A DNA stretch of 13,488 nt from Alphaproteobacteria bacterium (GTDB taxonomy: Bacteria > Pseudomonadota > Alphaproteobacteria > Micavibrionales > Micavibrionaceae): positions 1 through 13,488 of the forward strand of contig JAJFGT010000181.1 of the NCBI GenBank assembly GCA_021776015.1. Direction: 5' to 3'. Below are positions 8,001 through 12,886 of the stretch, piece by piece. The notes beneath the pieces are model-generated. The model was not told where the DNA came from and did not search any database. It saw nothing but the letters and a program-made list of their open reading frames with translations. Within the stretch, counting starts at the first letter, position 1. Every line of letters starts with the position of its first letter. The position numbers were made by a program, and so were the translations under genes.

Positions 8001-8318
8001 TGGCAAGATATCAATAATTCTATTAATAAGTACTTGGGTTATGTAGGCATGCTAGACTTACGAAATCATTATATCGTTCAGCAAGCGCAGAAATGGCTAA
8101 AGACTCATCCAGAGCATCCCCGCGATGAAATCCCCCCTGCAGAGTCAGCCCTTCCAGACTATCCACATGTTACCTTTGGACATATTGATAATGCGTTGCA
8201 GAGCATCAAATCTGTTGGTAAAACAAATTTATTGTTGCTGTTGTCAAAACATGAAGTCCTAAAGTGTGGAAAAGATGGGAGAAGTGTCTCCCAAGATTTA
8301 CCTAAGTATAATTTCTAG
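5046..8318 (+). CDS. Large protein of six tandem 137-residue repeats, function unknown
   Basis: The protein is 1090 residues and not recognised. Residues 1-125 are partly helical and polar. Residues 126-230 look like a compact domain (YVLINLPGYGDDGRQIAVCD, then APEFYATHTTKEL and IELHDRDQWE). From residue 263 there are six repeats of exactly 137 residues, each beginning DMIFAK and ending EGEYIE-x-PS. The sixth departs from the pattern at about residue 1060 and ends in a unique tail of about 30 residues. Each repeat has constant blocks (FAKLLEVSLD, QQAQKWL, HPEHPRDEIPP, LPDYPHVTFG, RVLVTANPPVIEG) and two variable windows. No signal peptide or membrane helix is visible, so it is probably cytoplasmic or exported by a non-Sec route. 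An in-frame TTG at 5028 was rejected as start because it overlaps the candidate -10 element. Binding to nucleic acid or protein through the variable windows is a hypothesis only. Confidence 0.9.
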   Translation: MSKNIPTDIESLLIAYDRAIGRFNGSSRETNRLLKMGSLLENKILEGKNTGTPSVDLSYAYNGVVKALTNLRNVFAQSSHGNLDELFAQLKQKGVIINPARLPLIPPGKGEIRTGSKKGIKIIKEPRLSWVIDALLKNGIKTDEFFLEPGLPVPGAFRKEPYVLINLPGYGDDGRQIAVCDLYGAAVCVSERIYAPEFYATHTTKELQSIPGIEAIELHDRDQWETDILDFLDKGLETESIHTPNIQAEAQKSREQRIHITPDMIFAKLLEVSLDEKGAFYQNFPSPDSSEEILGWYGWEWKQLSSHLRNYTDYAGIGSLRNHYIAQQAQKWLKTHPEHPRDEIPPSESFLPDYPHVTFGHIDNTLQGIKGRGKTNLWRVLVTANTPVIEGEYIEEPSSDMIFAKLLEVTLDEKGLFYQKFPRTESREGIPGWRSWYWNLLYKYVSNHTDYANPADLRNHYIAQQAQKWLKAHPEHPRDEIPPVESHLPDYPHVTFGHIDASLQSIKAIGKIDLWRVLVTANPPVIEGEYIESPSADMIFAKMLEVSLDEKGKFYQKFPSGRGKEDIQGWRDWTWETINNYIVGHLNYASSVNLREHYITQQAGKWLEAHPEHPKDEIPPAEVKLPDYEYVTFGYIDNALQSINARGRRDLWRVLVTANPPVIEGEYIERPSIDMIFAKMLEVSLDKQGEFYRSFPSGGTKKVVLGWCGWNWKEVNSYVNRSLGYVGILELREHYITQQAQKWLDAHPKHPRDEIPPAEAKLPDYPHVTFGYIDASLRSMKSAGKTDLWRVLVTANPPVIEGEYIEQPSPDMIFAKLLEVSLDEQGALYQSFPSVANKKAILGWCSWSWEQIDRYIKSYTGYVGIIDLRNHYIAEQAQKWLKAHPEHPRDEIPPVESHLPDYPHITFGHIDVALLGGKSTARTDLWRVLVTANPPVIEGEYIEQPSPDMIFAKLLEVSLDEQGEFYRSFPSVGNRSAVLGWHSWNWQDINNSINKYLGYVGMLDLRNHYIVQQAQKWLKTHPEHPRDEIPPAESALPDYPHVTFGHIDNALQSIKSVGKTNLLLLLSKHEVLKCGKDGRSVSQDLPKYNF
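5832..8297 (+). repeat. Six direct repeats of 411 bp inside one gene
   Basis: The repeat units begin (GAT of DMIFAK) at 5832, 6243, 6654, 7065, 7476 and 7887, so all five intervals are exactly 411 bases. The sixth unit matches up to about 8228 and then diverges, although the gene continues to 8318. GATATGATTTTTGCAAAG is identical in all six units. The stretch coding for LWRVLVTANPPVIEG is nearly identical in units 1-5. Because 411 is divisible by three, gain or loss of whole units by recombination would keep the frame. Confidence 0.97.
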
Positions 8319-8331
8319 GCCGTAATACTAT

Positions 8332-8880
8332 CTATGCATGTTTGAATCCGTTTACGTCTCTGTTTCTCCGTAAGTAGACATACAGAGCGCCTGATCCACC
8401 ATCTTTTTCTTGCGCTTGTACCGCGGTTAGGAATATAGGGGCCATGGATAATTCGGGATCTTTTAACCATTCAGGCACACGGGTTTTGATAACACCGTTC
8501 GGCGATAATGTTTCGGGGTTTGGACGCCCTTTTCCTGTGACAACAAGAAGACATCGTTTGTTTTGAGCGTGTGCAGCAAGAATAAACTGTTGCAGAGCCT
8601 CGCAGGCTTGAGCCTGTGTGTTATCGTGAAGGTCTAGCTTACCCTCAATGGGAATCTTTCCTTGCCTTAGCCTTCTTTTTGTTGATCCATCGAGCTCGAC
8701 ACTTCTTGGGCGTCTATTTAAAGGCTTTGGTGAATTATTTATGGAGTGGAGTAAGCTCTGATAATTGAGAGGGATGATAGGAGGTCTTACCTGATCAGGT
8801 ATTTCTCCTGTAACCTCATGAAGAGGTGTAGCCCCTCGTGTGGCATATAGCCATAGGTCTCTGTCATCTTCTTGAGTCAT
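8332..8880 (-). CDS. Smr (small MutS-related) domain protein
   Basis: The protein is 182 residues. A basic, probably disordered N-terminal part (1-79, with RRPRSVELDGSTKRRLRQGK at 57-75) precedes a C-terminal Smr domain (about 80-172). The Smr landmarks are LDLHD (82-86; the family usually has LDLHG), VVTGKG (113-118) and DGGSGALYVYLRR (160-172). Smr domains bind or cut nucleic acids; related stand-alone proteins act on branched DNA or RNA, or in ribosome rescue. The role of this subfamily, common in alphaproteobacteria, is not settled by sequence. AAGGAG on the minus strand (8894-8889) lies 8 bases before the ATG at 8880, which fixes the start over an adjacent TTG. It converges on the repeat-protein gene with 13 bases between stops and diverges from ispDF. 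Confidence 0.88.
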   Translation of the reverse strand: MTQEDDRDLWLYATRGATPLHEVTGEIPDQVRPPIIPLNYQSLLHSINNSPKPLNRRPRSVELDGSTKRRLRQGKIPIEGKLDLHDNTQAQACEALQQFILAAHAQNKRCLLVVTGKGRPNPETLSPNGVIKTRVPEWLKDPELSMAPIFLTAVQAQEKDGGSGALYVYLRRNRDVNGFKHA

Positions 8881-8994
8881 CAATAGGGCTCCTTTGTATT
8901 AAATTCTTTGCAAGAGCAAGTGTTTTTGTCCTATATATATAAATATAAAACACTATTTATCGTAATATGTATAGGGATAAAATTAGAATTTACT

Positions 8995-10119
8995 ATGAAT
9001 ATTTATGCTCTTATCGTTGCAGCTGGTCATGGATCAAGGCTTGAATCTTATATTCCAAAGCAATATCTCTCTTTATCAGGACGCACGATCCTAGAGTATT
9101 CCCTTCAAACATTCATTGATCATCAGGAAATTAAATCTGTTCAGTTGGTGGTCTCTCCTAAACATAGACACTTATATGACCCTCTTCTTGAAGGCTATGA
9201 ATGCCTCTCTCCTATTGAAGGAGGGCAGACACGGAGCGAATCCGTTAAGGCTGGTCTGAAAGCTTTGAAAAAACAAGGCGCAGATTATGTTCTTATTCAT
9301 GATGCCGCACGCCCGTTTGTTTCTTCTTCTATGATTGATAGTGTTATTCGTTCTCTGAAAACAGAACAGGCTGTTATTCCTGCTCTCATGTGTACGGATA
9401 CTATAAAACAGGGAGATGAGTACGTAGAGAAGACATTAGATCGTTCTCAATTGAAACGCATTCAAACGCCTCAGGGGTTTCATTTAGATACTCTTTTAAC
9501 TGCGTATGAAAGATGTGGTTCTGTCACAGATGAGGCACAAGTCATGGAGCAGAATGATATCCCTGTTAAAATGATTGAGGGAGATGAAAATCTTTTTAAA
9601 ATAACAACAACCGACGATTACAAGAGAGCTAAAAATATGAGTCAAAAAATAAGAGTTGGTCAAGGCTTTGATGTTCATCAATTGATAGCTGGAGACGGTG
9701 TTGTTTTGGGAGGGATACTTATTCCTTGTGACTTCAAGCTTAAAGGACATTCTGATGCAGACGTGGCTCTTCATGCTTTAGTTGATGCTATTTTAGGTGC
9801 CATTGGGCGAGGAGATATTGGACAGCATTTTTCTCCACAGGATGCACGTTGGAAAGATGCTGATTCCTCTCTTTTTGTAAAAGAAGCCGTCAAATGGATG
9901 GAAGAGGGCGGATATGCTCTCCAAAATGTTGACCTCACTATTATTTGTGAAGCGCCTAAAATTGGTCCTCACAGAGATAAAATGCAAGACAAGATTGCAA
10001 CTTTATTAAAGATTGATAAGTCTGATGTGAATATCAAAGCCACCACCACAGAACAGCTTGGTTTTACAGGGCGAGGAGAAGGAATTGCCGCACAAGCAAT
10101 TGTGTGTGTCTGTGGTTAA
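8995..10119 (+). CDS. ispDF: Bifunctional IspD-IspF enzyme of the MEP pathway
   Basis: This fused enzyme (374 residues) performs the third and fifth steps of the non-mevalonate isoprenoid pathway. The IspD half (about 1-215) transfers CMP from CTP to methylerythritol phosphate. It shows the nucleotide loop AAGHGSR (9-15), Lys22, and HDAARP (102-107). The IspF half (about 218-374) makes the cyclic diphosphate. It shows metal ligands in FDVH (Asp226, His228) and GHSDADVALH (251-260, His260), plus TTTEQLGFTGRGEG (350-363). Fusion is common in alphaproteobacteria. The frame stays open upstream to a TTG at 8908, but homology begins at the ATG at 8995, so those 29 codons are excluded. There is no strong ribosome site; AGGG at 8973-8976 is rather far away. 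The AT-rich region 8884-8994 must hold promoters for this gene and the divergent smr gene, but I could not choose one. Confidence 0.96.
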   Translation: MNIYALIVAAGHGSRLESYIPKQYLSLSGRTILEYSLQTFIDHQEIKSVQLVVSPKHRHLYDPLLEGYECLSPIEGGQTRSESVKAGLKALKKQGADYVLIHDAARPFVSSSMIDSVIRSLKTEQAVIPALMCTDTIKQGDEYVEKTLDRSQLKRIQTPQGFHLDTLLTAYERCGSVTDEAQVMEQNDIPVKMIEGDENLFKITTTDDYKRAKNMSQKIRVGQGFDVHQLIAGDGVVLGGILIPCDFKLKGHSDADVALHALVDAILGAIGRGDIGQHFSPQDARWKDADSSLFVKEAVKWMEEGGYALQNVDLTIICEAPKIGPHRDKMQDKIATLLKIDKSDVNIKATTTEQLGFTGRGEGIAAQAIVCVCG

Positions 10120-10927
10120 GCTATTTGCGCCTGCAAAAATAAATTACCATCTTCATATCTTAGGAAAAAGATCAGATGGATATCATGATTTAGAGAGTCT
10201 GATGGGATTCTTAAATATTGGGGATGAAATTGAACTTAAAAAATCCCCATGTTTTGAGTATAAAGTCTCTGGTGAATTCGCTCATCATGTCCCCAAAGAT
10301 ATGAAACAGGATTTACTGGTGAAAGCGGCTCAACTCTTTTCCCAAAAAGAGAATGTTAAGCTGGAGCTGTCCATTCATTTAATAAAAAACTTGCCCTCTG
10401 GTGCGGGGCTCGGAGGAGGGTCAAGTGACGCGGCAGCGGTTCTTTTAGGCTTAAATGATTGGTTCAAAAGAAATCTCTCTGAAAAACAATTATGTGAGAT
10501 GGGACTAGAGATTGGAAGCGAAATTCCAGTCTGTATTCGCCAAAGATTGACACATGTATCAGGACGAGGGGAAATTTTAAGAGAACCTCAAGAAAAGATA
10601 AAATGTAACAATAAATATCTCCTTTTAGTTTGGCCGAATAGAGTGTGCTCAACAGCAGAAATTTTTAATGCCTATAAGCCGAACTCAATACATACAGCAA
10701 ATGATTTAGAAGAGACAGCAATAGCACTTTATCCAGAAATTAAGATTTGCCTTAAAACTTTACAAGGACAGGATGGATGTCTAAAGGCTCAAATGAATGG
10801 ATCTGGAAGCAGTTGTTTTGCAATATTTGAGAATCAAAGTGATCTACAACAAGCGCAGATAAAAACTTCAAAAGAATTCCCTAAATGGTGGCTGAAAAGT
10901 GTTTATCCTCTTAATTGTAAACCCTAA
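10112..10927 (+). CDS. ispE: 4-diphosphocytidyl-2-C-methyl-D-erythritol kinase IspE
   Basis: IspE phosphorylates CDP-methylerythritol, the step between the two activities of the overlapping upstream gene. It is a GHMP kinase of 271 residues. Visible are APAKIN with Lys9, SDGYHDLESL, the ATP loop LPSGAGLGGGSSDAA (94-108) and the third motif MNGSGSSCFAIF (228-239). The catalytic base of the family is Asp141 of E. coli, in GADVP. Here the aligned segment is GSEIP (135-139), so Glu137 replaces it. The start is taken as GTG at 10112, which gives the family's normal N-terminus (MVKLFAPAKIN) and an 8-base overlap with the end of ispDF. No ribosome site is visible, so translation is probably coupled. 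In-frame alternatives are GTG at 10106 and TTG at 10100. Confidence 0.93.
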   Translation: MVKLFAPAKINYHLHILGKRSDGYHDLESLMGFLNIGDEIELKKSPCFEYKVSGEFAHHVPKDMKQDLLVKAAQLFSQKENVKLELSIHLIKNLPSGAGLGGGSSDAAAVLLGLNDWFKRNLSEKQLCEMGLEIGSEIPVCIRQRLTHVSGRGEILREPQEKIKCNNKYLLLVWPNRVCSTAEIFNAYKPNSIHTANDLEETAIALYPEIKICLKTLQGQDGCLKAQMNGSGSSCFAIFENQSDLQQAQIKTSKEFPKWWLKSVYPLNCKP

Positions 10928-10984
10928 AAACTTTAAAAATTGAGCCTTCTTTCTTTCCTTAACGTTTCTTTAATATTTACTGTT

Positions 10985-10990
10985 TATGAT
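10985..10990 (+). promoter_or_regulatory. Candidate -10 element of the 49-residue gene
   Basis: TATGAT stands 42 bases before the ATG at 11032, in a T-rich stretch after ispE. No convincing -35 hexamer is at the right distance. Transcription would begin near 10997 and give a leader of about 35 bases. Confidence 0.35.
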
Positions 10991-11031
10991 AAGAGAGACT
11001 AAAGAATAACAGAAGAGTATAGGAGAGAAGA

Positions 11032-11181
11032 ATGGCAGCAAATTATAAACCTGGACACGGCTGGCAAGCACAAGTTAATCCTAATTTTGATATGAGCTTA
11101 ACAGCTGAATATTCTCCGCATGCATTAGATTGGTCACAGCAAATTGCACCTTCAACTACTCCAGTGTTAGGGTTACACTAA
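11032..11181 (+). CDS. Small protein of 49 residues, function unknown
   Basis: The reading frame starts MAANYKPGHGWQAQ and ends PVLGLH. AGGAG (11021-11025) stands 6 bases before the ATG, one of the best ribosome sites in the window. A strong factor-independent terminator lies 40 bases after the stop, and a possible -10 element lies upstream. Together these mark an independent small gene and fill most of the otherwise empty 328-base gap between ispE and alanine dehydrogenase. The protein is polar, with two Trp, three His and no Cys. It has neither signal peptide nor membrane helix, so it is probably cytoplasmic. It is not strikingly rich in alanine (6 of 49), which argues against a simple alanine-attenuation leader peptide. 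I do not recognise a family. Confidence 0.65.
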   Translation: MAANYKPGHGWQAQVNPNFDMSLTAEYSPHALDWSQQIAPSTTPVLGLH

Positions 11182-11213
11182 CTCCTAAAATTATAGAATT
11201 CTACGCAAAAGAC

Positions 11214-11222
11214 TGATATAAC
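11214..11222 (+). promoter_or_regulatory. Candidate extended -10 promoter for alanine dehydrogenase
   Basis: TGATATAAC is an extended -10 element (TG, one base, TATAAC). The region 17 bases upstream (TAGAAT, 11194-11199) is a poor -35, which extended -10 promoters can tolerate. Transcription would begin at about 11228-11231, at the end of the first arm of the terminator hairpin. Confidence 0.45.
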
Positions 11223-11254
11223 CCTCATATTAATAACAAATATGAGGGTTTTTT
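11221..11254 (+). terminator. Strong factor-independent terminator directly before ald
   Basis: ACCCTCATATT (11221-11231) and AATATGAGGGT (11239-11249) form a perfect 11-bp stem with a 7-base loop, and the run of T extends to 11254. It should end the transcript of the 49-residue gene and any read-through from ispE. The alanine dehydrogenase ATG follows one base later, and that gene's only good ribosome site (GAGGG, 11244-11248) is part of the stem. Confidence 0.9.
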
Positions 11255-11255
11255 C

Positions 11256-12377
11256 ATGATTATAGGTGTTCCAAAAGAAATTAAAATTCAAGAATATCGT
11301 GTGGGACTTGTCCCATTGTCTGTTAGAGAATTTGTTGCCCAAGGACATGAAGTAAATATTGAAACAAATGCAGGTCTATCTATAGGATTTAGCGATGATG
11401 ATTATCGTAATGCCGGTGCTAAAATCCTTAAAACAGCTGAAGAAATTTTTCAAACATCTGAGATGATTATAAAGGTTAAAGAACCTCAATTGCATGAATG
11501 TGCAATGTTACGAGAAGGGCAAATTTTGTTTACCTATCTTCATCTTGCTCCCGATCCTAAACAAGCTCAGGCATTAATTGATTCTAATTGTGTTGCCATT
11601 GCTTATGAAACAGTCACAGGAGAGAAGGGGCGAGGTTTGCCTCTTCTTGAGCCCATGAGTGTCGTTGCAGGGCGTTTATCTGTACAAGAAGGCTCTCATT
11701 TCCTACAAAAGCATTGTGGAGGATTAGGCCGCCTTATGGGTGGAGTTTCAGGCGCCAGTCCAGCTAAGGTTTTAGTGATAGGAGGAGGAATTTCTGGTTT
11801 TAATGCTGCGGATGTTGCCGTTGGCATGGGCGCTAATGTTACAATTCTCGAGAGATCAGAAGAAAAAATACAAATGTTAGAGGACTATTTTGGAGACAAA
11901 GTGACAGTTTTGTTCTCTGACAGAGAAACTCTTGTCAGTGTTTTAAAAGAATCAGACCTAGTGATTGGGGCTGTTCTTATTCCAGGAGCTGCTGCACCTA
12001 AGCTTGTAACAAAAGATATGCTAAAAACAATGAAAAAAGGGGCTGTGTTGGTCGATATTGCCATTGACCAAGGCGGATGCTTTGAAACCAGTCATGCAAC
12101 GACTCATGATAATCCCATTTATGAAGTAGAAGGCATTATTCATTATTGTGTAGCAAATATGCCTGGAGCCGTTCCTTTGAGTTCTGCCTTAGCGCTGAAT
12201 CATGTTGTTTTGCCCTATGCCCTTAAGCTTGCTAATAAGGGCTGGAAAGCGTGTATGCTGGAAGATACGGCCTTTAGAGAAGGGCTTAATGTATGTCATG
12301 GAAAAATTACAAATAAAGATGTTGCAGAATCTTTAAAAATGGACTACATAAAGAACCCGTCGCAGTTGGCGGCCTGA
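11256..12377 (+). CDS. ald: Alanine dehydrogenase
   Basis: The enzyme interconverts L-alanine and pyruvate plus ammonium with NAD, usually as a cytoplasmic hexamer. The length (373) is typical, and the N-terminus MIIGVPKEIK is that of the family, which fixes the start. Key residues align with numbered ones of known enzymes: Arg15 (EYRVG) and Lys75 (KVKEP) for substrate, catalytic His96 (YLHLAP), the NAD loop GGGISG (176-181), and Asp271 in AIDQGG for the catalytic Asp270. VANMPGAVP (299-307) is conserved, but the usual R/K-TST after it is LSSA here. GAGGG, 7 bases before the ATG, is a good ribosome site but lies inside the terminator stem. A tRNA-Asp gene begins 14 bases after the stop and could be co-transcribed. 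Confidence 0.95.
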   Translation: MIIGVPKEIKIQEYRVGLVPLSVREFVAQGHEVNIETNAGLSIGFSDDDYRNAGAKILKTAEEIFQTSEMIIKVKEPQLHECAMLREGQILFTYLHLAPDPKQAQALIDSNCVAIAYETVTGEKGRGLPLLEPMSVVAGRLSVQEGSHFLQKHCGGLGRLMGGVSGASPAKVLVIGGGISGFNAADVAVGMGANVTILERSEEKIQMLEDYFGDKVTVLFSDRETLVSVLKESDLVIGAVLIPGAAAPKLVTKDMLKTMKKGAVLVDIAIDQGGCFETSHATTHDNPIYEVEGIIHYCVANMPGAVPLSSALALNHVVLPYALKLANKGWKACMLEDTAFREGLNVCHGKITNKDVAESLKMDYIKNPSQLAA

Positions 12378-12391
12378 ATAAACTCTCTTAC

Positions 12392-12469
12392 GCGGGCGTA
12401 GTTCAGTTGGTTTAGAACGCCGCCCTGTCACGGCGGAGGTCGCGGGTTCAAGTCCCGTCGCTCGCGCCA
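12392..12469 (+). tRNA. tRNA-Asp (anticodon GTC)
   Basis: A complete cloverleaf can be folded. The acceptor stem GCGGGCG pairs with CGCTCGC with one G-T pair. The D stem is GTTC/GAAC. The anticodon stem CCGCC/GGCGG carries the loop CTGTCAC with anticodon GTC, and the T arm is GCGGG-TTCAAGT-CCCGT with one G-T pair. The discriminator is G, as expected for Asp, and CCA is encoded. The total is 78 bases including CCA. A run of seven T follows directly (12470-12476) and may help end transcription. No integrase or repeated 3' end nearby suggests use as an integration site. Confidence 0.97.
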
Positions 12470-12506
12470 TTTTTTTGTTTCTCTTTTCTCTTTTATGAGG
12501 TACAAC

Positions 12507-12531
12507 CTTCTTAGAAGATAAAATTCTAGAA
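12507..12531. promoter_or_regulatory. Two adjacent TTCT/AGAA dyads upstream of the small exported protein gene
   Basis: CTTCTTAGAAG (12507-12517) and TTCTAGAA (12524-12531) are both palindromes built from TTCT and AGAA. Their centres are about 15-16 bases apart, and they lie 31-55 bases before the ATG at 12562. They could be a binding site for a dimeric regulator, but short AT-rich palindromes also arise by chance. Confidence 0.25.
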
Positions 12532-12561
12532 ACTTATAGAGTGGAGAATAGGACTTTCATT

Positions 12562-12879
12562 ATGATATTAAATCGCTACATATTTGGGGTTGTTCTAGCG
12601 CTCTCTTTTTTAAATATTATGGGCTCAGCAGCTCTTGCTGATTCTTTTTCTTCTCAAAAACCTGCATCCCAAGAACAACTTGATGAAAGAGAATTAGAGT
12701 CTCTTTACGGTATGGCTGTAGAGCGTGATCGTCTCGATAGAGGGGCACAAGATGTCTCTACACGAGATCGCTATGGAGATGGTGTGGTCAGCATTTTTCA
12801 AGATAACACAAAGAATGCCCGCAATCTGGACACGAATGACTCCATTGGGCTAGAAATTAAATTATTCGAGTTTAAATAA
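12562..12879 (+). CDS. Small exported protein of unknown function
   Basis: The protein has 105 residues. Residues 1-27 are a typical Sec signal peptide: Arg5, a hydrophobic core FGVVLALSFLNIMG, and a likely signal peptidase I site after ALA (25-27). The mature part of about 78 residues is strongly charged, with EQLDERELESLYGMAVERDR and then RDRYGDGVVSIF, and has no cysteine. It is probably a soluble periplasmic protein. I do not recognise a family. AGGA (12550-12553) lies 8 bases before the ATG at 12562; a GTG at 12541 is in frame but would put this ribosome site inside the gene and lengthen the signal peptide, so it was rejected. TATAGA (12535-12540) might serve as a -10. The gene ends 7 bases from the convergent glycosyltransferase gene. 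Confidence 0.78.
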   Translation: MILNRYIFGVVLALSFLNIMGSAALADSFSSQKPASQEQLDERELESLYGMAVERDRLDRGAQDVSTRDRYGDGVVSIFQDNTKNARNLDTNDSIGLEIKLFEFK

Positions 12880-12886
12880 TAAATTT

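Noticed and set aside
5832..8297. Regular direct repeats as a CRISPR array
   Set aside because: The units are 411 bp long, coding throughout in one frame and without short repeat/spacer structure.
8908..8994. 29-codon N-terminal extension of IspDF from a TTG
   Set aside because: The family N-terminus (IYALIVAAGHGSR) begins at the ATG at 8995, and the extension is low-complexity AT-rich sequence of the divergent promoter region.
11032..11254. 49-codon frame as an alanine attenuation leader with the terminator controlling ald
   Set aside because: Only 6 of 49 codons are Ala and none form a run. The frame stops 40 bases before the hairpin, and no alternative antiterminator pairing was found. 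A separate small gene fits better, although attenuation by another mechanism is not excluded.
12392..12469. tRNA-Asp as attachment site of an integrated element
   Set aside because: No integrase gene, no duplicated tRNA 3' end and no shift to phage-like genes is visible on either side.
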